From: Chamaecrista fasciculata
Taxonomy: Eukaryota > Streptophyta > Magnoliopsida > Fabales > Fabaceae
Direction: 5' to 3'
Assembly: GCA_003254925.1 (NCBI GenBank)
Contig: QANZ01056593.1
Coordinates: forward strand, 39,916 to 103,915
DNA: 64,000 bases
Numbering within the stretch: position 1 is the first letter of the stretch; every line of letters begins with the position of its first letter. This document shows positions 21,756-34,555 of this stretch, one piece after another. A model generated the notes under the pieces. It saw nothing but the letters and a program-made list of their open reading frames with translations. It did not search any database and was not told the origin of the DNA. Made by a program: the position numbers and the translations under genes.

Positions 21756-24259
21756 CTAAGTTGCATTCATAATTAGACTATCTAATTCTAACTCAGATTT
21801 TGCGGAATCATCTGAATCAAGTGAAGGTACCAATGATTTTGTATGAATTGAAGCATGGTCAAATGGTAGATCTGCCATAGATATAAATGGTTTAGGAGGT
21901 GTTGGCAGACACTCAACTTCACTTTCAAGCATTTCCACCACTTTTTTCATGGATGGCCTATCTGTTGGCTTCATTTGTATGCACCAAAAGGCCACCGTGA
22001 TCATTTTCTTCACTAGTTTCTTTTCCGCTTCACTTGCATCTGTTATCTCTACCTCGTTTCCGGCAATGAACTGATGATAAACCCAAGAAGGAAAGTAAAT
22101 TTGGCTTGAATTCTCTGCAAACGCATTCAAATTCCTCCTCCTTCCTGCCATTTCCAACAACAACATACCAAAACTATACACATCAGCTTTGTAGGAAACA
22201 CCTCCAATATTTTTGTAGTATAATTCTGGAGCCATGTATCCTATGGTTCCTCTTATTGCAGTCAAGGGCACAATGCTTTCATCCACAGGATAAAGCTTTG
22301 CAAGTCCAAAGTCTGATACCTTTGGCTTAAAATTCTCATCTAAAAGGATATTGTGAGGTTTGAGATCAAAATGAAGAATCCTCATGTCACAACCCTCATG
22401 TAGATAAGCAATCCCTTGTGCCACTCCAATGGAAATCTCAAAGATCTTGTCCAAACTCAAGGCTAAATCTTCTTTAGAGAAAATGTGTTTGTCAAGAGAT
22501 CCATTAGGCATGAATTCATAGACAAGAGCACGCTTTGTCCCTTCAACACAATACCCTATAAGACGCACAACGTTGACATGATGAATCCTTCCAATTGTGC
22601 CAACCTCACTCATAAAATCTTGACCATTGTTGGTTTTGGACTTGCTGGTCAGCATCTTGACGGCTACTAGTTGTTTACTTCGTAGTTTTCCTTTGAAAAC
22701 AGCCCCAAAGCCACCTTCACCAAGTTTGTCCTTGAAACCATGAGTGATGTTCTTGATGTCCTTGTAGGAATACCTTATTGGCATTAGGGTATTGTTATTT
22801 TGGAGAAATTCTTCAATATTCTGATACATGGACTGATGCCTCTTTCTCCATTTATGGAGCAAAAGAATTACCACACAAGGTACTCCCAGAGCTACTTTGA
22901 GGGCATGAATCATTCCTACAATCACCCATCCTAATGGTAATGGTGGCTTGAGGAAATGTTTAAAGAGAGTTATACCCGATACTTGAAAAAACGTTTCATA
23001 TAAAACTGCAAGACAAAGTTTGAGAATTCATGAAAATCTGGAAGTATATATGACATCTATATATATACCTATGATCGATCATCATCTAGCAGTAAAACTG
23101 CAAAACTTGTAACTGGTCATTAATTACATAACTGTCTCAAATGTAAATTAAATAAAAATAAAGAATATGTTCTTATAAATATTTAAAAATTTGGGACAAT
23201 AGCAAAGATAAAAAAGGAAAGAAATATTACCATGAACATATCGTCGTAATGTGTTACGGAATCCTGAATAATAAAAAGAAAAAGGTTTAAAGGTGATGAG
23301 TTTGAGAAATGCCGACAAATTAAACCAAAAAAATAATTTGACAAAAGCATATATAGGGAGGAATCGGCAGGCTTACCGCAGGACTTGAACGTGACGGTGT
23401 GGTCACTCACTTCGCAGAAAGAAAAATTGAAGTCAGAAGGTTCACATCGAAACTTTGGCGTGGAAGAGCCTCCTAATCTGTAGCAGGTCAAAGGGAAACC
23501 CAATGGAAGTTTGTTGGAACAGTAATGATCACAAACACCATAAAGCCATGAAAGTGTGAATTCGGGGATCATTAAGCGTGACACATTCTTATTAACTACA
23601 GTGTGGTCACTCATTAAGCGTGACACACTGAAAGAGTCCATCAAAACGATAGACTTCAGATGGCACCCAACTCTCAGATCCTTCGCAGCTAAATTATACT
23701 CACCAAAATATACGTAGTTATATTTATAGGCAGCAGCAGATCCCTCATCCTCAAAGCCAATATTATTAATATTGCTATTGCATCCACCACTATTAGTAGT
23801 AGTAGTCACATTCACATACTTAGGATCATTCACTGCCTCCCTGCATCTCAAGTATACTACTTGGGTGGACTCTGTTAGATAATAAGGATCTCTGTCATTG
23901 TCACTGAAATTATAGGTGCTCAAGAAATAAAGAGGGGTATTTGTGGAGGAGCAATTGTTAGGTTGATCTTCAAGTAGTGCAAAGCCAGGATCAACCAATC
24001 GGATTATGTAGTTGTTGTAATTGATCTCTTTGACGTAATATTTGCCTGAAAACACAGACACTATTGGCACCTTGTTATCGCAATCTATCTCATACCTCTT
24101 GTCTCCACACTCTTCTGGGTCACCCTTCACTCTGAATGGATAGCTTATGTTTCTGATATCCCCACACCAAGTGCTGCAATTTTCCCTGCAAACCACAATA
24201 TCATTGAAGCTTATTATTAGGAGTAGAATCACAAATAACACAACAATAGTCACTGCCAT
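21756..24259 (-). CDS. A4: intact type A LRK10-like / WAK-like receptor kinase
   Basis: Predicted 721-aa membrane receptor kinase. Exons 24259-23377, 23263-23231 (33 nt, encodes [10 protein letters not shown]) and 23005-21756; total 2166 nt, all GT-AG and phase 1. Start is the MAV ATG; the frame upstream has only a GTG. Signal peptide about 1-22, ectodomain with [27 protein letters not shown] and a C-terminal cysteine cluster (CDHYC, CYRLGG, FRCEP, SFCE). Membrane span around [13 protein letters not shown]. Kinase motifs [21 protein letters not shown] (non-RD), [11 protein letters not shown] and [11 protein letters not shown] are all present, with the family tail ending LIMNAT. All expected residues are intact, so this is one of the likely functional copies. 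Confidence 0.9.
23231..23263 (-). other. 33-nt middle exon of A4
   Basis: Bounded by TATTATTCAG and GTAATATT on the minus strand; phase 1 on both sides. Aligns residue by residue with the A2 exon. Confidence 0.8.
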
Positions 24260-24340
24260 TGATCGAACACTAATCAACCACGCAACCACTTCTCCATTTC
24301 TTTTAATTTCTCTCTCTTGCTTCTCTCCCCTTTATTAATA

Positions 24341-24418
24341 ATTGAGCCACACAACTATCAAGACTTGTACATATATAATTTATAAACCACACAACACAAT
24401 TCACTGTCCCCATTCCCT
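24341..24418 (-). promoter_or_regulatory. Conserved upstream block of A4
   Basis: Same block as at 14301. Minus strand has TTTATAAATTATATATG as a candidate TATA region, about 110-130 bases upstream of the start codon. Confidence 0.4.
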
Positions 24419-24478
24419 ACACAAATTTCTACTAATCTCTGACTCTATCCCTTTTTACAAGGTGATCTTGCATTTTTG

Positions 24479-24604
24479 TTCTTGCATTTTTGAGAGATAT
24501 AGGAAGAGATAAAGAGAGAAGGTGTGGGTCCCACATATTTATTATTTTGTGGGGCCCATATTTTCTCTCTCTACATCTTCCTATATTTCTCTCTGGAATG
24601 CACT
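24479..24604. repeat. Short hairpin-forming MITE-like repeat
   Basis: The left arm GCATTTTTGAGAGATATAGG is complementary to the right arm near 24580-24604, and the arms meet at GGTCCCACA / GTGGGGCCC. About 125 bases in total. It directly abuts the 24607-26378 element. Could fold into a miRNA-like stem-loop; function unknown. Confidence 0.5.
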
Positions 24605-24606
24605 AA

Positions 24607-26378
24607 GGGCCTGTTTGGGAGCAAAAAGTTCAATCCAATCTCAATCCAATCTCAACTTATGAGATGAGATGAGATGATGTTGAAATTAGGATGAGATGAG
24701 ATTATGTAGTGGTGTTTGGATGGTTTGAGAGAAAATGATGTATAATAGGGTGTGAAATTATATAAAAGGGTATGTAATGATTGTGGTTAGGTGAAATAGG
24801 TTGTTGGATTTATTTATTTTGTATAGGGGTAGAAATGGTATGAAATAATGATGTTGAGATTGAGATTGAGATGAGATTGAGATGAGATATAGGTGTTTGG
24901 GTGGGGTTTGACTGGGGTTTGACTGGGATGATATTTGGATGAGATGCTCTTGGAAAGCGTGATTTCTCAATCCTATAGGATGATGGATTTTGGTCCATCC
25001 TATTGGATGAGATTATGGGGCAAAATGAAAATAACATTAAAATTCTTTTGAGAATGCAATTTGGTCCATAAATTTGTATCCGGCCAATTAATCAATCCCT
25101 AACATGTGTGAGTGATAATTCAAAGCTCGTAGAGAATCCAAGCCATGAATAATGGGGCACATTTATGAATTTGAATATAAAGAAAATAATAAGTAATATT
25201 TTGGGGACTAGAATGCAAATAACATGAAAAGTATTGTAAACATAAAATTTGGTCCATAACATTGTATCGGTCCAAAGAATCGGTCCCTAATATCTGTACT
25301 CGGGGCTCGAACAAAGCTTGTACCGTCAACAATCGGGTATATTTTTTATTTGCAAGGTGCAAAAAATAACAAACAATATCGTGGGACCAGAATGCAAGTA
25401 ATATGGAAATGATTGTAAATGTACAATTTGGTCCATAACTTTGTAATTTCCCAACAAAACAACATTGCAATTTTTTTGCTACCCATGATTCGAACCAGAA
25501 AAATAACAAACACATGGAAACTTGTGTATTTTCCCAACAAAAAAATAACCGTTATTTCTCCATTATCCATAGCGCATAATCATCGGATGAATTTGGACAC
25601 GAATTTAGAACAACAAATAGTTTGAGGACCAAAATCAAACTATTTTCATAGTTTGAGAAAAAAACTAAACATAAAATAGTTTTACTAGCCAAGGAAATTG
25701 AGCTCATAGTTTGAGGACTAAAATGCCTATAAAAGTGAAGATAAGTAATTTTTTTCTCTTTTTTAAAAAAATACAGTAAATAGAATAGAAGATTGTAACT
25801 TAAAAAATAATTTAGGGATTCAATTGTATTTTTACTCAAAAGAAATAGAGAAATGTTGGGACTAAAAAAAACAACATTACAAATAGACAAAAACATCTTT
25901 GTTTAATTAAATTAATATAAATTATATATATATAATATAAATATAATATATATATATATATATGAGGGAGAGAGAGGGAGTGGGTAGGTGGGTGTGTGAG
26001 AGATAGAGAGAAAAGGAGAGAGAGAAGTTTGTGTGTGTTTGTGAGTGAGTGAGAGGGAGAGAAAAAAAATTAATAAGAAATGATGGAGAGAGAGAAAATT
26101 ATAAGTGTAATAAATGAGGGTATGTAAAATTACTATTTTGTCTAATTATCTTTTTTATATTTGTATTAGAGTGTAGGTAAATATAGGTATATAAATAGGG
26201 GTAGATTAGTAAATGTATGATAAATGGGATGATGATTTGGATGAGATGAGGATTAGGATGAGATTGAGATGAGATTATGTGCCACACAAACACCCAAACT
26301 AGACTGTTCATCTAATTTTAGGTTGAGATTAGGATTGAAATGGGATGAGATTGAGATGGGGCATCCCCAAACAGGCCC
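24607..26378. mobile_element. PIF/Harbinger-like non-autonomous element, 1.77 kb
   Basis: Terminal inverted repeats GGGCCTGTTTGGG and CCCAAACAGGCCC are flanked by TAA on both sides (24604-24606, 26379-26381), the PIF/Harbinger/Tourist signature. Subterminal zones are dense in GATGAGATGAGAT. The interior has repeated phrases such as TTTGGTCCATAA and a GA-rich tract at about 25965-26100. No transposase frame survives. It belongs to the same family as 33938-38312. Confidence 0.8.
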
Positions 26379-26399
26379 TAAAAATGCATAGGACAATGC

Positions 26400-28251
26400 A
26401 AAAAAGTCTTTCCCCCAATTAATAGGCTCTCATTATATTTTTACTTTGGAAATTAAACAACAAGCCAACCTATGATAATATCGGCCAAAAATCAAAGATA
26501 CGTTTGGACTTTGGAGCAACCTTGCAGCTTCATCCCTCATGAACGTTTAATTATAACTTATAAGTGTTTGAAAGTGACTACAATACAATACTTTTCATCT
26601 AATTTTATGTTCAGTCGTTGCTAATTATTCGTAGTGCAATTAAGCCTGTCGGTTTTAAAGAAAGATATAATCTGGAGACAATCAAAGGGTTTTGAGAAGA
26701 CTACTAATTAATAAGGGTGTTTGTTGGGGATTTAGACGACTTTGAATAAAGTTTTTAATAAAATTATTCGCTTTGGTTTGAAGTAAAAAATATACCCGAT
26801 TACATGATGATTAAAGCAAAAATGGTAGTTTTTGAATTAAATATAAACATATATAATAAATAAAAAGTAAAAGTATATATGTTGATATTAGTTTTTGTTT
26901 AGTTAATTATATGTTTAAATTGTTAACCGAACAAAATTAATTAATTTTGATATATTTTCTATGAAGCATAGACACTGACACAGACACGAAATACGACACA
27001 GACATGAACACATTGACACGTCAAATTCTTAAAGTTACACGACACGACATGACATATATTTATATATAAAAATAATTATAAATTAATTAATTTTGATGAA
27101 AACTTTAAAAATTACAATCTATTCATAATATATGTCATATGTGTCATTATTTTCTATTGTTTGTCATATTAAAGTCACATAAATTGATTTTATATTTTGA
27201 AACTTATGAATATGTATCGTGTGAGTGTCGTACGGGTGTCGGACACGGACACATATCTAACACGGCAACACATCCTCAAAATGAAGTGTCCATGCTTCAT
27301 AGTATATTTTTAACCAAACCAAACAATTTATCATTCGGTTTAGTTTTGGGTTTTGCTTTGGTTCAATTTTGAACACCCTTACTTGACCTGAAATTTTGCT
27401 GACTTGTTACATCTATCTTTATTACAATATATGTATACCTAATTAAGAACATTTTTGTGGTTCTAGCTTTACTTTAGAGCACTAGCCACTACATGCCAAT
27501 AATATAGTAATCAAAGTGAGGAAGGTTAGGAAACTACCAACACAAAGGAAACAAAGGAGCTGAGGAAGCAAGAAATTTAATAGCAAAACCGAGTACTCAA
27601 TATATATCTATTCAGGTTGTTCTGGTTTGTATCCAGTGTTTTCGTAGCACGCTTTGTAATTTAACAGTCCATATATACCTTTTTGTGTCTTAAAATTTCT
27701 ATTTAAAATTCCAATTTACAACTTAACTACTGTGTTATTAAAATTTCTATTCAAATTACACCTATTGAAAAAAAAACACAGATTGACCCAGCATTGAGTG
27801 TTTGTTGGGAGGCCGAATCTTCTACAATAAGTTTGGCGCCAAACTGAGCAAACTGAGTTGAGCAAACTGAGCCAACACATCAATAATAATTCCAAGAACT
27901 CGCCTAGCTAGTTTTCAGTCCTTGAAATTAAAGTGACCACAATACAATATACTTTGAACATATTGTATAATTAAGCCAGGTAGTTTCTTAGTTATTTTAG
28001 TAATAACTAATAAGCACTTTGCAATACATAACACAATTTAGTGTCCCCATTCTCATTGACTCAGTCAACACGAAATGCAAACAAGTTGATTGGAGTTAAT
28101 TACGGAAGTGTAGTCACTTTCTAAAGAAAATTCTATAGCTAGGAGGGAGTGATTATTACTTATAACTTAATGACGTGCATCTTAAATTGAAAATGACTGT
28201 TATAAATAGAAAGCCAACAGGACGTCTTACACAAATTTCTATATAGTAATC
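26400..28251. other. Non-coding spacer downstream of A4's promoter region and the PIF-like element
   Basis: About 26400-26760 repeats the A2/A4 upstream sequence (for example CAACCTTGCAGCTTC). From 27600 to 28250 it is shared with 33640-33935 and 42280-42600. Contains the hAT MITE below. No supported gene. Confidence 0.5.
26959..27302. mobile_element. 344-bp hAT-type MITE
   Basis: Ends CTATGAAGCATAGACAC and GTGTCCATGCTTCATAG are inverted, flanked by a perfect 8-bp duplication TATATTTT (26951-26958, 27303-27310). Rich in GACACG repeats near the ends. Same family as 43643-43988. Confidence 0.88.
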
Positions 28252-29301
28252 AAACTCGTTGCTAATAATTAATGTATAATTAAGTCTGTTGGTTTTAAAA
28301 AAGATTTTAAAGTTCAAAGTTGATGAGTGCATAATTTTATTCACTATTCATACTTGATTTATACAAAAGAATAGCAAACGTTGTAACAAACCTGCCGCCC
28401 ATGTGCTTCTAACATAGAACATAGAACTTAAATGTTATCCAAATATATTTAATAAAGTAAAACGTAACATGATGACAAGTTACACATAATGAACCATACA
28501 CAATCCTCTAATTCAGGCATGATTTCTAGTTCTTGCTTCAGTCTTTGTCTCTCTGTCTCTGAAGATTGATGGCAATTAAATTGTATACCTTAAAACATTT
28601 TTGTTGTTCGAACTTTAGAGTATGTAGTCATTATACGTGCCAATTATCTAACTTCATGTCAGGAAACTAAACACATAAACAAAAGAAACAATGATGAAGC
28701 AAGAAATTTATCAGCAATCCTTATATATGTTTGCAGGTTTGTCAGATTTTAATTTGGTTACCCTCGTATTGTAAAGTTTGCAAACTTTTTTTTTGGCTTG
28801 AAAAGTTTGCAAACTTGTTTAACCATGAATTTGCAAGTTACTTTAACTTTTAAAAAAATCTCAATTTTCAACTTAAAAAAAAAAAACTCAACTATTAATT
28901 GGAGACTATACAAAAATTCAAATTTAAAATTTAAAATTCAACTCAATCATGGATTAATGGAGAAAAAATTTAGATTGCTAAAAGACATAACAATACCTGA
29001 CAATATTTAATATTACCAGAGTAACAAAGTTAACTTCATTTTAACAGTCCATACATTTTGTGTCTTAAAATGTCTATTTAAAATTCCAGTTGACAACTTA
29101 ACTACTGTGTTATTAAAGTAAGAACTTCAAAATGCACCTATTGAAAAAAAAGGAGGAAAAACTCAGATATTTCTTCTAGTCTCTAGTAAAGTAACTTCAT
29201 TCCAGATTTACAGATATTATCCAATTATATTTACCAATATAAAACTTAACATGGCCAAAAATAAAATTACACTAAATATTGATAAAATAACCCATAAATG
29301 G
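28252..29301. repeat. Type B 3'-flank block with orphan kinase tail, copy 3
   Basis: Lies directly downstream of B1. The orphan tail is at about 28507-28570 (minus strand), about 0.75 kb beyond the true B1 stop. Closely matches 38500-39569. Confidence 0.65.
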
Positions 29302-31659
29302 TCACTCTAATTCAGGAATTATTTCCAGCTTTTGCTTGAGTCTCTGAGGATTGATGGCATTTGATCTCTTAGGAGTAGCAGATGTGAAAGGGTTAGGAGG
29401 CACTGATAATAATGCAGTGCCATCTCCTTCCAACATTTGAACCACACTCTTCATACAAGGCCTATCTATTGGATGCCACTGAATGCAACACAGTCCCACA
29501 ATGGCAAGTTTCTTAGCAATTTCACTCTCTTTCTCCTCCTCAAACTCAATTCTCACCTCTTCTTCCCCTTCTTCCAACAGACTGTAAATCCATTGTGGGT
29601 AGTAAATTTGGTTGCTTTCTTGTGCTGTGGTATCCTCATTCTTTCTTCCACTAACCATTTCAAGCAGCAAAATACCAAAACTATAAACATCTGACTTGAA
29701 AGACACCTTCCCAAAGTTTCTAGAGAAAACCTCTGGTGCTATGTATCCTATGGTTCCTCTGGCTGTTGTCATTGACACTGCACTTTGATCCTTGGAACAC
29801 AATTTAGCAAGCCCAAAATCTGAAATTTTTGGACTATGGTTTAGATCAAGAAGTATGTTATGAGGTTTGATGTCAAAATGCAAGATTTGTTGTTCACAAC
29901 CTTCATGAAGATACTCGATCCCACGGGCAATGCCTAGTGCAATATCTTGTAATTTCTCCCAACCGAGGAAGCGAGTTTTCTTTTCTGGCGAGCAAATAAA
30001 CTTTTCCAACGAACCGTTTGGTAAGAATTCATAAACCAGGGCTCTCCAGAAGCCATCAGCACAGAAACCAACCAAGCGAACCACATTGACATGGTGGATT
30101 GACCCCATCGTTCCCACTTCATTGATGAACTCTTCTCCATTACCTTTAGAATCATTGAGGATCTTCACTGCAACACAGATATCATTGGAGAGTTTTCCTT
30201 TGAACACTTTACCATACGCTCCTTGACCAAGCTCCTCTGTGAATTTATTCGTGATCCTTTTTATGTCAGCATATGAGTACCTGGTGGGCTTGAGGGCTCG
30301 GTAATCTTCCAAAAACACTTCTAATTTTATTTCAAAATCTTTCTTTGACTTGTATTTTCTAATATAAAGGCCACAGATTGTGATGATAACTATTGTGAAG
30401 AACGAGCCTAGGATTATCCCTGCAAATTAATGATATTCCATTTTTAAAATTACAGCCATTTATGAAAATAGACAAAGAAAAGGAAGAAGAATGTTTGTGC
30501 GGAAGCAGACTAGACTTCTCACCTGCTAATTTGATCTTTGACCAACCTGTAAAAGTAACAAGTCAATAATTAGCATGACTGTTAAAAAATATTGAAGGAG
30601 TACATTTTCATATTAATTCTGTTATTCTGAAAGTGTAGTTAAAAAAGAAATTGTTTTTATATTTTTATGAAACTAACAAAGTGATTGATTTTGTATATAA
30701 CAAATCTTTTGGTCCTTGTCTGATCCTTTGAGTGTTTGTAATTCAAATATCTTACTGTGGTTAAACCAAATTCAACCCCTCCTTGTGTGTGCCTATCTTT
30801 TAACATAGCAAGCAGCACGCTGCCTTCCATGTAAGTTGCTAGTTGCTACAGACAACAATAAGTTCATGGACTCTCTGAAGTATCATGCAGATTAAGCAAG
30901 CAGGACAACATCTCAGAAATCTCACCTTCTCAATGTTCTCTTTCCCGTTACTTAACTGAACAACATATTTTATTTTATTGAAAAGAAAAGAAATATACCT
31001 GGAGATGGAAAACAATCAAATTGGTCGTCCTGGGTTGCATTTTTCATTAATCCACATCGCTTCCCGTTAGCTTCACACTTTGTGCAATCTGGTTTTGACC
31101 ATGCCATGGAGATTTTGCTGTCCAGATTGAAGTAGGAATGCAGGGAAAGATTTGTAGCCGGAAACTGAACATCCAGAATCTTGGTACAAAACATATAGTC
31201 TCGGTATTCGATTAACGAGTCTGAATCAATAGCATTAATTCCACATGGAGATGAGGGACAACTAAGAAAAGAAACATTTCTAATGATATTGAAATGGAAA
31301 GGTATGGAGGGTGAGGATGAATTAACAAGTGTTAGAATTTTCTCTGCAAGGCAATTTTGGGGGTCATAGACTATGATGTTCTGGGATTTGTAGTCTATGC
31401 TTTGTAGATAAAGCCTGGCTGGTACTGGATGTGCAGGAAGCTCAAGAACAGTTTGATTATCATTTGTGCAAGAAAGATGAAAGCCAGGAAAGCCACAATG
31501 ATGAGGTTGCTGATCTTTAAGATAGAAAGGGAATCTAATTGGAGGACCATGACGACCACACTTTGTTTGCTGGCATTCAGGGTGGGCTTCACAACCTGCT
31601 GCAAAGAGCAGTAGTGGCAGCAATAACAAGCAAAATTGTGGGGATCTAACTTTAGCCAT
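29302..31659 (-). CDS. B1: intact type B LRK10-like receptor kinase
   Basis: Predicted 600-aa receptor kinase, the only intact type B copy. Exons 31659-30999, 30546-30523 (24 nt) and 30419-29302; total 1803 nt, all GT-AG, phase 1. Signal peptide about 1-25 ([19 protein letters not shown]), ectodomain about 26-220 with GUB_WAK cysteines ([19 protein letters not shown]) and a WAK-associated C-terminal pattern (CTKCEANGKRCG). Membrane span about 230-248. Kinase motifs: [23 protein letters not shown] (non-RD, the HFDIKPHN form typical of LRK10-like kinases), DFG, APE, RPCMKSVVQML, and an acidic tail. The ectodomain is unlike type A in sequence. Related proteins are annotated as rust resistance kinase Lr10-like; ligand unknown. 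Confidence 0.9.
30523..30546 (-). other. 24-nt middle exon of B1
   Basis: Between CTTTTACAG and GTGAGAAG on the minus strand; encodes GWSKIKLAG across its split codons. Phase 1 on both sides, as in the type A middle exons. Confidence 0.8.
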
Positions 31660-32099
31660 GACAAGATCAAAAGAGTAGTTAATTGGAGATGCTAGCTTAC
31701 ATGTGCCATATTATTTTGGGTTTCAAAAGAGTAGTTAACTTTGTTTGCCACAGTATGTGTTGGGAGGAGCCTTGCAACTTCCCTGCTGCTTCTTGTAGAC
31801 TTTTCAAGCTTTAAAAGTGACCCACAACAACACTCACTTTGAATATGTCATAGGTTAAGTACCTCAATAATTCATGTATAAGTCAGTCAGTCAACACACA
31901 AATTTGACAAAAAAAAAAAAAGGTTTTGTTTTAAGCCTGTGCCTCCATGTGCCTATCCTTCAAGTGAAAAAGCAAAAAATAGGTGCCATCCTGCATTAGA
32001 AATAAGTGTAAACTATGAGCCAAGAAAAATTCCTAGTTTAATCCGTGGTTGAAAGTAAAGAAAAATATTGCAAGATAATTTCTTAAAAATATTCCAGTA

Positions 32100-32285
32100 G
32101 TTTTTGTAATCAATCTCTTTCCCGTAATATTTCCCTTAATATAGAGATAGTATTTCCACGTTGTTGTGGCAATCTATCTCATACCTCTTGTAGCCACAAT
32201 GTTCGCTCGGAATGGGTAGTTTATGTTTTAATTTGGATATTCCCACAGGAAGAGGTGCATGATGATGAATGGACATGTCCAGTGG
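32100..32285 (-). pseudogene. Relic of a type A ectodomain N-terminus
   Basis: Minus-strand sequence resembles the first part of the A7 ectodomain: a YEIDC-like stretch, a CGYKR-like stretch, and the leader sequence around 32255-32285 that matches A7 near 63285-63310. Frames are broken by small indels. No kinase accompanies it. Confidence 0.6.
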
Positions 32286-33177
32286 TGCTTTGGAGTACAA
32301 CAAGAATCACATAAACTACCCATATTACGTTGGAGGTCTACATATATGAGAGGTCTACATATATGAGAGGTCTGAAGGTCAGTTGGAGGCTACACACTAC
32401 TTTGGAGAGAGTTTTACATATTCCGTTTCTCGGTTAGCGATTTTCATCATCTCGTGAAGCTTTTCGTGGAATCATGGCAGTCAAATCTGAAGTTGTTCAT
32501 CTGCCAACCATGAGCGGCTAAACACTCATACCTGGAGGAGCATTGGAGCAAAGCATGAACTAGGGTTTCACCATTAGGGAGTTTTTCTCACACTAGAATT
32601 AGGGTTTTACATTATTGTTCTTGATTTCTAGTTGGATCTGAGAACTATTTGTGAATTCTGATTCTTGATTAGGAACTTGATTTTACTTGTTTAATTATAT
32701 CTTGATTGTAACCCTAGAGTCTTTACTAGTTTGGTTATAATTATAGGTATATAGCTTTGACAATGTCATTTGTTATAAAGATTGTGTTTCTTGATCTTCT
32801 TTATCATCAATTTAATGAAGATTTTCAGTACTTGTTATGATTTATCTTGTTTGAGGTATTTTCATGATAATTTTGTTAGCCTAGGTCATTGAGTTATTAG
32901 TGACTACCTTAGGATGAATTGTGTGACATGCTTCGTTTATCTTTAGTAGTGATGATTGCTTAATCCAATTGCTCTGTCGGGTACTCTCTCAATTCGGTTA
33001 ATTGTTAATTTATTATTATTGCCTTTCAATTCGGTCTTTCAATCAAAAACCCAAAAATATTATTGCTTTATTTAATTATTGTTTTAGGTCATAGGCAATC
33101 ATTCAAAGAACAAATTTCCTTTGCTTTCACCCGATTAGTGATAACTTGGTATCGTTTGCAATTAAATTTTGCACAAA
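32286..33177. other. Gene-free stretch, possibly retrotransposon-derived
   Basis: About 32340-32375 has a short direct repeat of ATATGAGAGGTCTAC. The part from 32600 on, ending in TTCCTCGAGAGATCTACTCG at the next repeat, resembles leader regions of plant LTR retrotransposons. No coding sequence or LTR pair is visible, so this is only an inference. Confidence 0.35.
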
Positions 33178-33640
33178 AGTTCCTCGAGAGATCTACTCGG
33201 ATTGCACCACTATCGTGCATTATTTCCGGTATTTTTGATCACCCAGCGACATGTGCGATCATACGTTTTATGTCGTGCCACGTTGTCTATTTCATCATTA
33301 GTAAACCGCTTGTTTCATCTTGCAGTTTCTTACTCTTTCTCCTGTTCTTTCTGCACCACTCACACATTCATATATCTATCTCCATTAATTTGTGGTTGAG
33401 TTGAGCAGNAGTTCCTCGAGAGATCTATTCGGATTGCACCACTATCGTGCATTATTTCCGGTATTTTTGATCACCCAGCGACAGGTGCGATCATACGTTT
33501 TATGTCGTGCCACGTTGTCTATTTCATCATTAGTAAACCGCTTGTTTCATCTTGCAGTTTCTTACTCTTTCTCCTGTTCTTTCTGCACCACTCACACATT
33601 CATATATCTATCTCCATTAATTTGTGGTTGAGTTGAGCAG
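33178..33640. repeat. Tandem 231-bp duplication split by a single N
   Basis: 33178-33408 and 33410-33640 are the same 231 bases with only two visible differences, joined by one N at 33409. Two contig ends that should overlap appear to have been laid end to end, so this is probably an assembly artefact. Confidence 0.85.
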
Positions 33641-34555
33641 ACTGAGCCAACACATCAATAATAATTCCAAGAACTCGCCTAGCTAGTTTTCAGTCCTTGA
33701 AATTAAAGTGACCACAATACAATATACTTTGAACATATTGTATAATTAAGCCAGGTAGTTTCTTAGTTATTGTAGTAATAAGCACTTTGCAATACATAAC
33801 ACAATTTAGTGTCCCCATTCTCATTGACTCAGTCAACACGAAATTCGAACAAGTTGATTGGAGTTAATTACGGAAGTGTAGTCACTTTCTAAAGAAAATT
33901 CTATAGCTAGGAGGGAGTGATTATTACTTATAACTTAGGCTCTGTTTGGGAGCCAGTTAATTTTAATCCAATCTCATCCAATCTTATTCAAATGGATGGG
34001 ATGAGATTATTTTTTAATTGGATGAGATGAGATGATGTATTGGTGTTTGGGTGATTTTAGTGATAATGATGTTAAATAGGGTGTGAAATTATATAAAAGG
34101 GTATGTAATGATTGTGGTTGGTAGAAATAGGTTGATGGATTTTTGTAATTTGTATAGGGGTAGAAATGGTAGGAAATAATGAGATGAGATGGAGATAATG
34201 AGATGAGATGATAGGTGTTTGGTTGTGTTTTGATTGAAATAATATTGAGATGAGATGATATTGGGAAGTGTGATATGGTATTGGAAATTGTGAGGATGAG
34301 AAAATTTTGGATTGAGGGTTAGGGGTCAATCCAAATCCAAGTGGATGAGATTATTGGCCAAAATGAAAATAATATTGGAATTATTTTTTGACATACAATA
34401 TGGTCCATAAATTCGAACTGTTCCAATTAATCAATCTCTAACATGTGTAAAAGATAACTGGGGCCTTGTAGAAAACCCCAATCATTAATAATGGGGTCTA
34501 TTTATGAAATTGAACGACAAAAAAATAACAAATAATAGTTTGAGGACCAAATAGC

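Noticed and set aside
22106-22330. Plus-strand frames of about 74 codons over the DFG-to-APE region, in A3, A4, A5, A6 and A7
   Set aside because: Antisense shadows of the kinase C-lobe; no independent coding signature.
24257-24289. Longer N-terminus for A4 (and A1) starting MVAWLI
   Set aside because: The upstream codon is GTG, not ATG; the conserved MAV ATG is the better start. The same reasoning removes the TTG-started extension of A7.
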